A stretch of 52,957 bases of DNA, taken from Bacillota bacterium (lineage in GTDB: Bacteria > Bacillota > JADQBR01). The DNA lies in assembly GCA_016278515.1 (NCBI GenBank), contig JADQBR010000079.1, positions 1 to 52,957 of the forward strand. Reading direction: 5' to 3'. Below, in pieces: positions 26,325-35,242 of the stretch. Positions within the stretch are counted from its first letter, which is position 1; the number at the start of each line of letters is the position of its first letter. The notes under the pieces were generated by a model. It saw only the letters and a program-made list of their open reading frames with translations, had not been told where the DNA came from and did no database searches. Made by a program: the position numbers and the translations under genes.

Positions 26325-27106
26325 AGAAAGAGAAACCTCTTGTTCACAATATAACCAATTATGTTACTGCTGCAGATTCAGCGAACATGATTTTAGCGCT
26401 GGGAGGGGTTCCGGTGATGGCGGACAATCAGGTGGAAGTGGAAGAGATTGTCTCTTCAGCTTCCGCTCTGGTTCTCAATCTCGGGACGTTAAATCCTGCC
26501 AGGGTGGAAGCCATGATTATTGCGGGTAAAAGGGCTAAAGAGATATCTATTCCGGTGATTTTAGATCCGGTAGGAATAGGGGCAACTGCTTTACGAAAGC
26601 ATGCTGTTAATAGGCTTTTGACAGAGGTTGGACCAACCGTTATCAGGGGTAACATGTCGGAAATGAGAGTCTTACTCGGCTTAAAAGCGCGGGCCAAGGG
26701 TGTTGATGCATTGGATACAATTGAAGGAGGAGAAAACCTTGCAGTAGCTTTGGCCAGAACTCTCAATTGCACAATAGGAATAACAGGGGTTAAAGACATT
26801 GTGAGCGACGGAAGGCGGGTCGCTATAATAGAAAACGGTAATAATATGCTGCCTCGGGTTACTGGCACCGGTTGCATGAATGCTTCCTTGATAGGGGCCT
26901 ATTCAGCAGTAACCGATGATTATTATTTAAGTACGGTGGCAGGGACACTAACAATGGGGCTGGCCGGGGATCAGGCGTTGAAGAGTTTAGGGGATACGGA
27001 AGAAATTGGAACCTTTAGGGTAAGACTATTTGACAGTGTTGGCAATTTATCAGAAAGGGGGATAATAAATGAGGGAAAAGTTTTTGAGAGGGAAGTCTGC
27101 TTCTGA
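26282..27106 (+). CDS. thiM: Hydroxyethylthiazole kinase ThiM
   Basis: 274 aa from the TTG 9 nt after AAGGTG; a GTG at 26270 would add four residues. It phosphorylates 4-methyl-5-hydroxyethylthiazole for salvage. Signatures: HNITNYVTAADSANMILALGG near the N-terminus, VILDPVGIGAT (~87), IRGNMSEM (~117) and TGTGCMNASL with the catalytic Cys (~194). The coding start lies inside cytX, so the two are tightly coupled. Confidence 0.93.
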   Translation: MEILKEISKLLSLVKKEKPLVHNITNYVTAADSANMILALGGVPVMADNQVEVEEIVSSASALVLNLGTLNPARVEAMIIAGKRAKEISIPVILDPVGIGATALRKHAVNRLLTEVGPTVIRGNMSEMRVLLGLKARAKGVDALDTIEGGENLAVALARTLNCTIGITGVKDIVSDGRRVAIIENGNNMLPRVTGTGCMNASLIGAYSAVTDDYYLSTVAGTLTMGLAGDQALKSLGDTEEIGTFRVRLFDSVGNLSERGIINEGKVFEREVCF

Positions 27107-27722
27107 TTACGCACTATATTTGATTGCAGATCAAGAAGTCCTAGGGGATAAGGATTTGGCAGCCAGTATTGAAGAGGCTATTTGGGGGGGAGTGACAGTT
27201 GTGCAAGTGAGGGAGAAGTCGGCATCCACCCGGGATTTTTATAACCTAACCAAGAAAATAAAGGATGTGACCGATAACTATAGGGTTCCTCTAATTGTAA
27301 ATGATCGGGTTGACTTGGCTTTGGCTGTTGATGCGGCGGGCGTGCACCTAGGACAGAAGGACCTTCCCGCAGCGTCCGCCAGGAAGTTGTTAGGGCCGGA
27401 CAAAATACTCGGGGTTTCTGCGGCTACTTTAAAAGAGGCGGTAATAGCCGAGGCTGAAGGGGCGGATTATCTGGGGGTTGGCGCCATATACCCAACAGAT
27501 AGTAAATCTAATACCAGACCGGTCACCCTTGATTTGCTTAAAGCTATTAAAGAAGCGGTATCAATTCCTGTCATTGCCATAGGCGGAATTAATCATGGTA
27601 ATGCGGGCCCGGTTTTCAGGACAGGAGTGGACGGAGTTGCGGTCATTTCGGCGATTTTAAAGGGTAAGGATATTCAAAAAGCGGCAGCGGATTTATTGGC
27701 ACAAGGGGACTGGGGTAGTTGA
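27069..27722 (+). CDS. thiE: Thiamine-phosphate synthase ThiE
   Basis: 217 aa. It joins HMP-PP and thiazole phosphate to give thiamine monophosphate. TIM-barrel signatures: YLIADQE, VVQVREKSASTRDF (~42), IVNDRVDLALAVDAAGVHLGQKDLP (~76-100), LGVGAIYPTDSKSN (~138) and IPVIAIGGINHGNA (~166). The ATG follows AAGGGGGATAAT and overlaps the end of thiM by 38 bp. Last gene of the salvage operon. Confidence 0.95.
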   Translation: MREKFLRGKSASDYALYLIADQEVLGDKDLAASIEEAIWGGVTVVQVREKSASTRDFYNLTKKIKDVTDNYRVPLIVNDRVDLALAVDAAGVHLGQKDLPAASARKLLGPDKILGVSAATLKEAVIAEAEGADYLGVGAIYPTDSKSNTRPVTLDLLKAIKEAVSIPVIAIGGINHGNAGPVFRTGVDGVAVISAILKGKDIQKAAADLLAQGDWGS

Positions 27723-27741
27723 CCTGTTCCCTTGTGCTATT
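27699..27741 (+). terminator. Inverted repeat at the thiE end, possible terminator
   Basis: GCACAAGGG (27699-27707) pairs with CCCTTGTGC (27729-27737), extended by three more pairs, and spans the thiE stop codon. The T-run is interrupted (TATTTGTGG), so termination is uncertain. Confidence 0.45.
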
Positions 27742-27912
27742 TGTGGATTTTTGCAGGTATATTAATAAATTTGGCTTGCATATTTGTTTCTGCGCAGTTA
27801 ATACTAAAGGGGATACTATCTGTTAAAATATACTAGAAAAAAGCTATCCCCCCTTTCGGCAAGCCATGTTTAGCTTTATAATAATTCTAGAGAGGATTGT
27901 GAGGTGGAAATA

Positions 27913-29304
27913 TTGCTAACAAAGGAAAATTTAGCGGAGGTTTTAAGTTTAGCTCTACAAAACGGTGGTGATTTCGCCGATATTTATCTGGAAAGAAAAA
28001 AGACAACGATTATCGGTCTGGAAGCGGACAAAATCGAAAGAGTCAAGTCCGGGATTGATGTCGGTGCGGGTCTTCGGGTCATATCAGGGGACAATACTTC
28101 TTATGCCCACACTAACGACATCAGCATCGAAAGTTTAAAAAAGACAGCTCAAATTGTTAGTAAAGCAGCAGCCGGTGAGAAAAAATCGGCGGATACAACT
28201 TTGAAGCAGAAGCCTGCTAATTGGGAACTGAACTATCAGAAACGGCCTGGTGAGGTTGATATTAAAGATAAGGTTTCTTTGGTAGAAGCAGCCAATAAGG
28301 CAGCCAGAGAAGCAGATAATCGTGTGAAACAAGTAGCGGTTGGCTATGGCGACGTGGAGCAACAGGTAACAATCGCCAATAGCGATGGTTCCTACCAGGA
28401 GGATCTGCGGCTTAGAACCAGAATTATCATAAATGTAGTGGCGCAAGATGGGGATGTTATTCAAACAGGTTTCGAATCATTAGGTGGTCTTCAAGGGTTT
28501 GAGATTTTTGACGACAGTGATGTTAGTCAACTAGCAAAAAGTGCGGCTCAACGTGCGGTAGCCATGTTGGAGGCAAAGCCGGCTCCTGCCGGCAAAATGG
28601 CCGTTGTAATGGCGTCCGAGGCTGGCGGCACCATGGTACATGAGGCTTGCGGGCATGGTTTGGAGGCAGACTTAGTGCAGAAAAAACTCTCGGTCTATGG
28701 CGGGAAATTGGGCCAAAAGGTTGCTTCAGAGTTAATTACGGTCGTGGATGATGGAACTAAGGATGGCAAATATGGTTCCTTTAGATATGACGACGAAGGG
28801 ACTCCGGCCAGTAAAACCGTATTGATAGAAAAGGGCATACTAAAAAGCTATATGTATGATCGATTAACAGGCCGGAAAGAAAACAGAGAATCTACAGGTA
28901 ACGGACGCAGGGAATCCTACCAGGATAGGCCGATTCCGCGTATGACTAATACATATATAGAATCGGGAACCAGCGATCCCCAGGAAATCATTGCTGAAAC
29001 CAAGCAGGGCTTACTGGTTAAAAAAATGGGCGGCGGCCAAGTCAACACCACCAATGGTGAATTTGTATTTGACGTTGCCGAAGGTTACTTAATTAAGGAT
29101 GGGAAAGTCGGCCAAATGGTTCGCGGTGCTACTCTCACAGGTAACGGGCCGAAGGTTTTGCAGATTGTTGACCGAGTCGGCAATGATTTAGGCTTTGCTA
29201 TTGGTACCTGCGGCAAGGACGGTCAAGGCGTACCCGTATCTGATGCTCAACCAACCATGCGGATACCGGAAATGGTTGTTGGCGGTATTTTAGAAGAAGA
29301 TTAG
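27913..29304 (+). CDS. tldD: TldD family metalloprotease
   Basis: 463 aa from the TTG 5 nt after GAGGTGG; a GTG at 27904 overlaps the ribosome site. TldD carries the zinc site of the TldD/TldE protease: HEACGHGLEAD (~247-257), an HExxxH motif. Upstream are NSDGSYQEDLRLRTR and the substrate-binding strands; NGRRESYQDRPIPRMTNTYIE (~333) is a family signature. The heterodimer degrades unfolded peptides through a narrow channel and matures some ribosomal peptides elsewhere. No peptide precursor is seen here, so a housekeeping role is likely. Confidence 0.92.
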   Translation: MLTKENLAEVLSLALQNGGDFADIYLERKKTTIIGLEADKIERVKSGIDVGAGLRVISGDNTSYAHTNDISIESLKKTAQIVSKAAAGEKKSADTTLKQKPANWELNYQKRPGEVDIKDKVSLVEAANKAAREADNRVKQVAVGYGDVEQQVTIANSDGSYQEDLRLRTRIIINVVAQDGDVIQTGFESLGGLQGFEIFDDSDVSQLAKSAAQRAVAMLEAKPAPAGKMAVVMASEAGGTMVHEACGHGLEADLVQKKLSVYGGKLGQKVASELITVVDDGTKDGKYGSFRYDDEGTPASKTVLIEKGILKSYMYDRLTGRKENRESTGNGRRESYQDRPIPRMTNTYIESGTSDPQEIIAETKQGLLVKKMGGGQVNTTNGEFVFDVAEGYLIKDGKVGQMVRGATLTGNGPKVLQIVDRVGNDLGFAIGTCGKDGQGVPVSDAQPTMRIPEMVVGGILEED

Positions 29305-29316
29305 GAGGTGATTACT

Positions 29317-30660
29317 TTGGTTCAAGATTTAAAGAAAATAGGTGAAGAAACGGTAGCTAAGGCTGTCAAATTGGGTGCCGCCGAGGCGGAGATTTTTTTG
29401 GTTTCGGATCAGGAGCTGTCAATTGAGGTAACGGGCCAAGAAGTAGAGAACATGAAAGTGGCGGAATCCCGTGGACTTGGAGTAAGAGTAATTAAAGACG
29501 GAAAATTTGGTTTTGCATACACGGCTGATCTGGGCGGTGACGCTTTGGACTTTGTGGTCAAGCAGGCACTGGATAACGCAGACATTACAGCCGTCGATGA
29601 ATTTAATAAGCTTCCTCAGCCAGGAGCTAAGTATCCTCAATTGGACATCTATGACGAAGCTATTGGAAATGCGTCTGTTGAACAGAAAATTCAGTTGGCA
29701 AAGGACATTGAACGATATGCCAAGGAATACGATAGCAGGATTGCCATAACGGAACGCTGTGCATATCAAGATGCAAGTTATCATGTTTCCATCGTTAATT
29801 CCCACGGAATTAGTCAAGAATATCGGGGAGCATACTGTGGAGCTTATGCATTTCTTGTCGCTCAAGAAGGAGAAGATCAGCAAACGGGCTTTGGGTTGCA
29901 GTATGAGCTTAAATTTAAGCAATTGGATCCTAAGAAAGTTGGTTACGAGGCCGCGGAAAAGGCCGTTCGTATGCTGGGGGCGGAAGAGGTCGCTACTCAA
30001 AAGGCGACCGTAGTATTAGATCCTTATGTGGCAACGAACTTTCTCGGGGTTATTGCTCCGGCTCTGACGGCAGAATCCGTGCAAAAAGGCAAGTCTTTGT
30101 TCGCTGGTAAAGTCGGCCAGACAGTTGGTTCGTCCTCATTAACCATTATTGATGATGGTGCTATGGAAGGCGCTGTTGTATCTGCACCTATGGACGGAGA
30201 AGGTGTACCATGCGGTAAGACTGTGCTCATTGAGGGCGGGCAGGTAAAACGATTTCTTCATAATACATATACGGCAGCTAAGGAAGGCGTGCAATCCACC
30301 GGTAACGGCACCCGCGGTTCTTTTAAAGGTACGCCGGAGGTAGGTACCACCAACTTTTATATTGCACCTGGAGATACATCGAGGGAAAAACTGTTAGGTG
30401 ACATTAGTCAAGGATTGTATATTACCGAAGTCATGGGAATGCATACTGCAAATCCCATATCCGGTGACTTTTCAGTTGGCGCATCAGGATTGTGGATAGA
30501 AAACGGGGAATTTGTGCGACCGGTCAAGGGAGTAGCAATCGCAGGCAATATTAAAGATTTACTGCAGTCTATTGATTGCATTGGCACGGATTTGACTTTC
30601 TTTGTAGGCAAAGGATCACCGACAATTCGGATAGCTAATATGACTATCAGCGGGAGCTGA
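29317..30660 (+). CDS. tldE: TldE/PmbA family protease subunit
   Basis: 447 aa from the TTG 6 nt after AGGAGGTGA. It is homologous to TldD but lacks the HExxxH zinc motif; in its place is a region VATNFLGVIAPALTAESVQKGKSLF (~228-252). GNGTRGSFKGTPEVGTTNFYI (~330) is typical of PmbA. It pairs with the preceding TldD, 12 bp upstream. Confidence 0.92.
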   Translation: MVQDLKKIGEETVAKAVKLGAAEAEIFLVSDQELSIEVTGQEVENMKVAESRGLGVRVIKDGKFGFAYTADLGGDALDFVVKQALDNADITAVDEFNKLPQPGAKYPQLDIYDEAIGNASVEQKIQLAKDIERYAKEYDSRIAITERCAYQDASYHVSIVNSHGISQEYRGAYCGAYAFLVAQEGEDQQTGFGLQYELKFKQLDPKKVGYEAAEKAVRMLGAEEVATQKATVVLDPYVATNFLGVIAPALTAESVQKGKSLFAGKVGQTVGSSSLTIIDDGAMEGAVVSAPMDGEGVPCGKTVLIEGGQVKRFLHNTYTAAKEGVQSTGNGTRGSFKGTPEVGTTNFYIAPGDTSREKLLGDISQGLYITEVMGMHTANPISGDFSVGASGLWIENGEFVRPVKGVAIAGNIKDLLQSIDCIGTDLTFFVGKGSPTIRIANMTISGS

Positions 30661-30662
30661 TT

Positions 30663-30762
30663 CAAGAAGGCAAGAGGCAAGAGGCAAGAGGCAGGATAAG
30701 GTCAAGGGTAAAACATGAAAAGATTCAAGAGGCAGGATAAGGCCAAGGGCAAAACATGAAAA
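30663..30762. repeat. Tandem heptamer repeat and 37-bp direct duplication after tldE
   Basis: Three CAAGAGG units (30671-30691, with a related CAAGAAGG before them) lead into two 37-bp copies, 30685-30721 and 30726-30762, which differ at two positions. The unit reads purine-rich (AGGATAAGG...AAAACATGAAAA). It is non-coding and lies between the tldE stop and the aroQ promoter. Confidence 0.85.
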
Positions 30763-30803
30763 ATAGAATAGTAAGGTGATTCACTGCTGCATTTAGAAAA
30801 ACA

Positions 30804-30832
30804 TTGTTTAGAGAAGAAAAAAGTGGTAAAAT
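30804..30832 (+). promoter_or_regulatory. Promoter of the aroQ-pepP-efp run
   Basis: TTGTTT (30804-30809), 17-bp spacer, TAAAAT (30827-30832), 59 bp before the aroQ ATG. Confidence 0.6.
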
Positions 30833-30891
30833 GCAAGCAGGTTTGAAAAGGGATTTTCTGCCGAAAACAAGAATGGCGGGGGTGATGCCTG

Positions 30892-31335
30892 ATGAAGGTA
30901 TGGGTAATAAACGGCCCGAACCTTAATCTATTAGGTACTAGAGAACCGGAAATATACGGTGGGGATACCTTGCAAAAAATAAATGAACAAGCTATGGCTT
31001 ATGGAGAGAAAAACGGTTTGACTGTTGAGTGCTTTCAATCCAACCATGAAGGTGAAATAGTGGATTTCATCCAACAGGCCGGTGAGGTTGCCGACTTTAT
31101 CATACTTAACCCCGCTGCTTATAGTCACTACAGTATTGCTGTGAGAGATGCAGTGGCTGCAGTGGCAGTTCCGGTAATTGAAGTGCATTTATCCAACATT
31201 GCTGCTAGAGACGAATTTAGACATCATTCGGTAGTGGCCCCGGTCGCTAAAGGGCAAATCAGTGGTTTCGGCAGTTATGGCTACCTGATGGCTCTGGATG
31301 CAGCAAAACATTTTCTTTGGGGTGGACTAAAATGA
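30892..31335 (+). CDS. aroQ: Type II 3-dehydroquinate dehydratase AroQ
   Basis: 147 aa, the usual dodecameric type II length. It dehydrates 3-dehydroquinate to 3-dehydroshikimate. Signatures: INGPNLNLLGTREPEIYG with the catalytic Tyr (~23), QSNHEGEIVD (~49-58), LNPAAYSHYS (~74), and EVHLSNIAARDEFRHHS with the catalytic His (~101). It supplies the step missing from the aro operon at 5-10 kb. The ATG overlaps a GGGGGTGATG region. The pepP start overlaps its stop by 4 bp. Confidence 0.95.
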   Translation: MKVWVINGPNLNLLGTREPEIYGGDTLQKINEQAMAYGEKNGLTVECFQSNHEGEIVDFIQQAGEVADFIILNPAAYSHYSIAVRDAVAAVAVPVIEVHLSNIAARDEFRHHSVVAPVAKGQISGFGSYGYLMALDAAKHFLWGGLK

Positions 31336-32396
31336 AACAGCGGGTAGGCCGCATTCAAGAAAAATTACAGGCAGAAGGTATAGATGCTATAGTAATAGGC
31401 AGTCCTGAAAATCGCCGTTATCTTAGTGGTTTTACCGGGACTTCAGGCATTGTCTTAATAACGCTGACAGAAGGTTTGTTACTCACTGATTTTCGTTACG
31501 TAGAGCAGGCAAAAAAGCAGGCGCCTCATTTGAAAGTAGTGCGGCATGGGCAGGAAGTACGGGAAGAAATGGCTCTAATATTCAAAGAACTAAATATTAG
31601 TAGTGTGGCTATAGAGGAAGAATACGTTACATATGAACAGTACGGCAAGTATAAGGACGAGTTTGGCGTAACCTTGGAGCCCGTCAAAGGCTGGGTTGAA
31701 GATCTCAGGTTAATCAAAGATCAAAATGAGGCAGACAAACTTAAGCAGGCAGTAAAACTGGCAGATGATGCTTTTAGTCACATCATAGAGTACTTGGAGA
31801 TTGGCAAAAGCGAAATGGATATTTCCCTTGAACTGGAATTTTATATGCGGCGGAATGGTGCAAGCGGGGTAGCTTTTGATACCATCGTTGCTTCAGGTCA
31901 GAGAGGCGCGCTGCCACATGGGGTAGCTTCAAATAAGAAACTGCAAAAAGGCGATCTGGTAGTTATGGACTATGGGGCAGTATTCCAAGGATATCATTCG
32001 GATATGACCAGAACAGTAGCTATGGCGCAAATAGATGATAAACAAAAAGAAATTTACGATATTGTACTGGAGGCGCAGCAAACGGCAATTGAGGTCATAA
32101 AGCCAGGCATGACAGGTATTGAAGCAGATGCGGTGGCCAGAAAGGTAATTGCTGACAAAGGCTATGCAGACTATTTCGGGCATGGCTTAGGACATGGAGT
32201 AGGCTTGGCCATCCATGAAGGGCCGCGGTTGTCGCCCAATGCAGACGTGGTACTGAGGCCGGGAATGGCCATTACCGTTGAACCTGGGATATACCTGCCT
32301 GAGTGGGGCGGAGTGCGTATTGAGGACATTGCTTTAGTCGCTGAGACGGGCTGCCAGGTTTTAACCCAAAGTAGCAAGGAATTATTAATACTGTAG
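31332..32396 (+). CDS. pepP: Xaa-Pro aminopeptidase (M24 family)
   Basis: 354 aa from the ATG after GGGGTGG. N-terminal creatinase-like domain (~1-125) with RRYLSGFTGTSGIV, then the pita-bread M24 domain. Metal ligands: Asp in MDYGAVFQGYHSDMTRT (two Asp, ~215-230), His in GHGLGHGVGLAIHEGP (~285), Glu in VEPGIY (~320) and Glu in GVRIED (~334). It cleaves N-terminal residues preceding proline. The aroQ-pepP-efp order is typical of Firmicutes. Confidence 0.93.
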   Translation: MKQRVGRIQEKLQAEGIDAIVIGSPENRRYLSGFTGTSGIVLITLTEGLLLTDFRYVEQAKKQAPHLKVVRHGQEVREEMALIFKELNISSVAIEEEYVTYEQYGKYKDEFGVTLEPVKGWVEDLRLIKDQNEADKLKQAVKLADDAFSHIIEYLEIGKSEMDISLELEFYMRRNGASGVAFDTIVASGQRGALPHGVASNKKLQKGDLVVMDYGAVFQGYHSDMTRTVAMAQIDDKQKEIYDIVLEAQQTAIEVIKPGMTGIEADAVARKVIADKGYADYFGHGLGHGVGLAIHEGPRLSPNADVVLRPGMAITVEPGIYLPEWGGVRIEDIALVAETGCQVLTQSSKELLIL

Positions 32397-32447
32397 GGTT
32401 AATTTGCCTCAATGATCACTAAATGACAAATAATCAGGGGGGATTAT

Positions 32448-33005
32448 ATGATTTCTACAAACGAGTTTCGTACAGGTATTACTGTAGAAATTGATGGGGA
32501 ACTGTATCAAATAATAGATTTTCAGCATGTTAAACCGGGAAAGGGTGCAGCCTTTGTTAGAACTAAACTGAAAAATTTGTTGTCCGGTTCTACTGTTGAG
32601 AAAACTTTCCGAGCCGGGGAAAAAATAGCTAAAGCACATGTCGAAAGAAAGCAAATGCAGTATTTGTATAATGACGGTGATTTATACCACTTTATGGATA
32701 CTGATACTTTCGAGCAGCTGCCTATTGGTAAAGATGTAGTGGAAGATGAGAAAAAGTTCTTGAAGGACAACATGGTACTGGATATTGCGATGCACGGCAG
32801 TACAATTATTGGTCTGGAATTACCTAATTTCGTGGAATTAGAAGTAACGGAGACAGAACCGGGGATAAAAGGAGACACTGCCACTGGCGCGACTAAGAAC
32901 GCAACAGTGGAAACCGGGGCTATTGTGCAAGTACCGCTCTTTATTAACGTGGGTGATGTGTTAAGGGTGGATACTCGTTCTGGAGGATACATGACACGAG
33001 TTTAA
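32448..33005 (+). CDS. efp: Elongation factor P
   Basis: 185 aa, standard length, ATG after GGGGGG. KOW-like domain I begins [39 protein letters not shown], with the modifiable loop Lys in PGKGAAF (~32). The C-terminal OB domain ends with [19 protein letters not shown], the EF-P signature. It relieves ribosome stalling at polyproline stretches. Confidence 0.97.
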   Translation: MISTNEFRTGITVEIDGELYQIIDFQHVKPGKGAAFVRTKLKNLLSGSTVEKTFRAGEKIAKAHVERKQMQYLYNDGDLYHFMDTDTFEQLPIGKDVVEDEKKFLKDNMVLDIAMHGSTIIGLELPNFVELEVTETEPGIKGDTATGATKNATVETGAIVQVPLFINVGDVLRVDTRSGGYMTRV

Positions 33006-33060
33006 AAGCCTATTATGAAGGTAATACTAAATAGGGTAGTTTTGAAAGGAGGCTTTATTA

Positions 33061-33537
33061 ATGGAAGAACTAAAGAAAAAAGTTGCTTTTTTACAGGGTT
33101 TAATGTCAGGCATGGATTTTGATTCTGCTTCCAAGGAAGGAAGACTATTTAAGGGAATGCTTGAGGTATTGGAAGAAATGGCGGAGGACTTGGATGATCT
33201 CTGGGTCGGACAAAATGAATTGGAGTATTATTTAGAAAGCATGGATGAGGATTTGTCCGAATTAGAGGATGAACTTTTCCTCGATGAAGATGATTTTGAA
33301 GAAGTAGATTACGATGACGTTGAAGATGACGACGAAGCAGTAATTGAAGTTGAGTGTCCCGAATGCGGCGATGTAGTATATTTTGAAGCTGATGTGTTAG
33401 ACGATGATGACTATGTGGAGATTACTTGTCCTCATTGTGAAACAGTGGTCTTCATTAATAACGGTGAGTACGAATTGTATGATCCCGAAGAAGATGATGA
33501 AGAACATGACCATGACAACGATACTGATGACATCTAA
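33061..33537 (+). CDS. CD1247-type acidic zinc-ribbon protein
   Basis: 158 aa, AAGGAGGC ribosome site. The N-terminus (EELKKKVAFLQGLMSGMDFD, ~2-21) matches the CD1247 N-terminal domain of Clostridia. It is followed by a very acidic helical region (~60-95) and a zinc ribbon with CPECG (~99) and CPHC (~122), then another Asp/Glu tail ending in Asp/His repeats. Function unknown; the gene is conserved between efp and spoIIIAA in related spore-formers. It has its own terminator. Confidence 0.88.
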   Translation: MEELKKKVAFLQGLMSGMDFDSASKEGRLFKGMLEVLEEMAEDLDDLWVGQNELEYYLESMDEDLSELEDELFLDEDDFEEVDYDDVEDDDEAVIEVECPECGDVVYFEADVLDDDDYVEITCPHCETVVFINNGEYELYDPEEDDEEHDHDNDTDDI

Positions 33538-33541
33538 AATC

Positions 33542-33575
33542 AAAAGCTCCTCGTTTGCGCGAGGGGCTTTTTTTT
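33542..33575 (+). terminator. Rho-independent terminator
   Basis: AAAAGCTCCTCG / CGAGGGGCTTTT stem (one G-T pair) with a 6-nt loop and T8. Strong terminator ahead of the spoIIIA operon. Confidence 0.92.
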
Positions 33576-33620
33576 GTACCCACACGAGGCAATTTTTAGT
33601 AAAGGTGGCATAAAGTTGGA

Positions 33621-33628
33621 CATACTCT
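33621..33628 (+). promoter_or_regulatory. Possible sigma-E-type -10 element upstream of spoIIIAA
   Basis: CATACTCT resembles the sigma-E -10 (CATACA-T). The expected -35 at ~14 bp upstream is poor, so this is tentative. The operon is sigma-E dependent in Bacillus and Clostridium. Confidence 0.3.
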
Positions 33629-33701
33629 AATATCTATATTAAGGAACCACAGTAGTTGTTTTGGAAGGAGGTTATGGCACATTAAGCTGGAGTTAAAATC
33701 T

Positions 33702-34715
33702 TTGAACAAGGAGCACTATCCCAGTAGCAATCCGCTTTGGCTGCCTGAAAGAATTATCTCTCTATTTAGCAGTTCTCTTAGAGAATGTGTTATCAGCATC
33801 CCCAAGCATCTACAGGTGCAGATTGAAGAGATTCGTTTGCGTTCGGGACTGCCTGTGATCGTTAGAACATTTAATGATGAATTGTTTCTTACCGACAGGG
33901 GGGTTACAACTAGTAAAAGTAACGCATATATCTGCCGGGAGAGAGATATTCAAGTGTTGGTTAATCAAACTAGCGGTGGTGCATTGTATAGTTTAGAGGA
34001 GGAGCTTAAGAACGGGTTTGTGACAATTCCCGGGGGACATCGTCTAGGGTTTACCGGGCGAGTGATAGTTGAAGGAGGGGTTGTTAAGACCCTGAGAGAT
34101 TTAACTGGAGTTAATGTTCGCTTTGCCAGGCAGGTAAAGGATTGCGCCAGCAGAGTAATACCCTATATTACCAGCCACGGGAATTTGCCATGGAACACTC
34201 TTATTATTTCCCCACCTCAATGTGGAAAAACAACATTATTAAGGGATATCGTTAGGACCATCAGTGGTGATACTCGTGGTGTTCAGGTGGGAGTAGTGGA
34301 TGAAAGGTCAGAAATAGCCGGTTGTTATAAAGGCCTGCCTCAGTTAGAACTAGGTTTGCGGACGGATGTGCTGGATGGTTGTCCAAAGGCCCAAGGCATG
34401 ATCATGCTGGTCAGATCCATGTCACCCCAGGTAATTGCCACCGATGAAATCGGGCGAGCGGAAGATGTTTATGCGATCTTAGAAATGTTAAATGCGGGTG
34501 TGCGAGTGGTAACTACAGTTCATGGCAGCAGTTTAGATGAAATATCTAAAAGACCGCAGTTAGGTCAGCTTATTAAAGACGTAGTTTTTCAACGTTATAT
34601 AATAATGGGGCGCAGCCTTGGAGTGGGAACGGTAGAACAAATATTAGATGAAACCGGAAAAAATATTTTAGCTGTTCCAATACGGTTGTGTCGGGAGGTG
34701 ACAGCAGGTGATTAA
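33702..34715 (+). CDS. spoIIIAA: Stage III sporulation protein AA (ATPase)
   Basis: 337 aa, TTG start ~9 nt after GGAG. It is the cytoplasmic secretion-type ATPase of the mother-cell/forespore channel. Walker A is SPPQCGKTT (~170), Walker B-like is VVDERSEIAG, and the IATDEIGRAEDV (~245) and TTVHGSS motifs match GspE/PilT-like ATPases. First gene of the complete AA-AH operon required for sigma-G activity in the engulfed forespore. Confidence 0.95.
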   Translation: MNKEHYPSSNPLWLPERIISLFSSSLRECVISIPKHLQVQIEEIRLRSGLPVIVRTFNDELFLTDRGVTTSKSNAYICRERDIQVLVNQTSGGALYSLEEELKNGFVTIPGGHRLGFTGRVIVEGGVVKTLRDLTGVNVRFARQVKDCASRVIPYITSHGNLPWNTLIISPPQCGKTTLLRDIVRTISGDTRGVQVGVVDERSEIAGCYKGLPQLELGLRTDVLDGCPKAQGMIMLVRSMSPQVIATDEIGRAEDVYAILEMLNAGVRVVTTVHGSSLDEISKRPQLGQLIKDVVFQRYIIMGRSLGVGTVEQILDETGKNILAVPIRLCREVTAGD

Positions 34716-35226
34716 GGCTCTGGGGGCTATGCTGATTGTTGGCAGTTGTTCTTTTGCCGGTTTTTTCTTTGGTGAAAAATATTCAGGCCGAGTGGAACAG
34801 CTGAGGCAGCTTATTTCCGCTCTTCAAATGCTGCAAACAGAAATTGGTTATACTGCTACGCCTATTATTGAGGTGCTACCCGGATTAATTCAACAGACCG
34901 GACCTCCTGTGTCCCTAATATTTAGCGGTACAAAGGCAAACTTGGAAAACGGCGCTGGACTTACTGCAGGGGAGGCTTGGCAGAAAGCACTGGAGAGAGC
35001 ACGCGGTCAACTTGACTTGGAACGATCTGACCTGAGAATTTTACAGCGTCTGAGCAGCAGTCTAGGCGTTGGAGGGAGAGAAGAACATCTACAGAGTTTA
35101 AAACTGACCCAGCAGCAGTTGAGTCATCAGGAAAGGGAAGCAGCCGAAAACAGGGTAAAATACGAACGTTTATATAAGACCATGGGGGTATTGGTGGGTC
35201 TGGCACTAGTGCTGGTATTCATTTAA
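34708..35226 (+). CDS. spoIIIAB: Stage III sporulation protein AB
   Basis: 172 aa, GTG start overlapping spoIIIAA by 8 bp. N-terminal membrane helix (~3-22), a helical GspF-like middle (RVEQLRQLISALQMLQTEIGYTATP) and a C-terminal membrane helix (~155-172). It is the platform protein of the SpoIIIA channel, analogous to PilC/GspF. Confidence 0.93.
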   Translation: MIKALGAMLIVGSCSFAGFFFGEKYSGRVEQLRQLISALQMLQTEIGYTATPIIEVLPGLIQQTGPPVSLIFSGTKANLENGAGLTAGEAWQKALERARGQLDLERSDLRILQRLSSSLGVGGREEHLQSLKLTQQQLSHQEREAAENRVKYERLYKTMGVLVGLALVLVFI

Positions 35227-35242
35227 CAGTTGGAAAGTAGAA

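Noticed and set aside
29419-30000. 193-aa open frame opposite tldE
   Set aside because: It lies wholly within a well-supported coding gene, has no ribosome site or recognisable motif, and its composition is that of an antisense frame.
27913-30660. Ribosomally made peptide cluster around tldD/tldE
   Set aside because: No small precursor, cyclase or exporter is adjacent; tldDE pairs are common housekeeping genes.
32522-32992. 156-aa antisense frame in efp
   Set aside because: Covers the highly conserved efp gene; no independent evidence.
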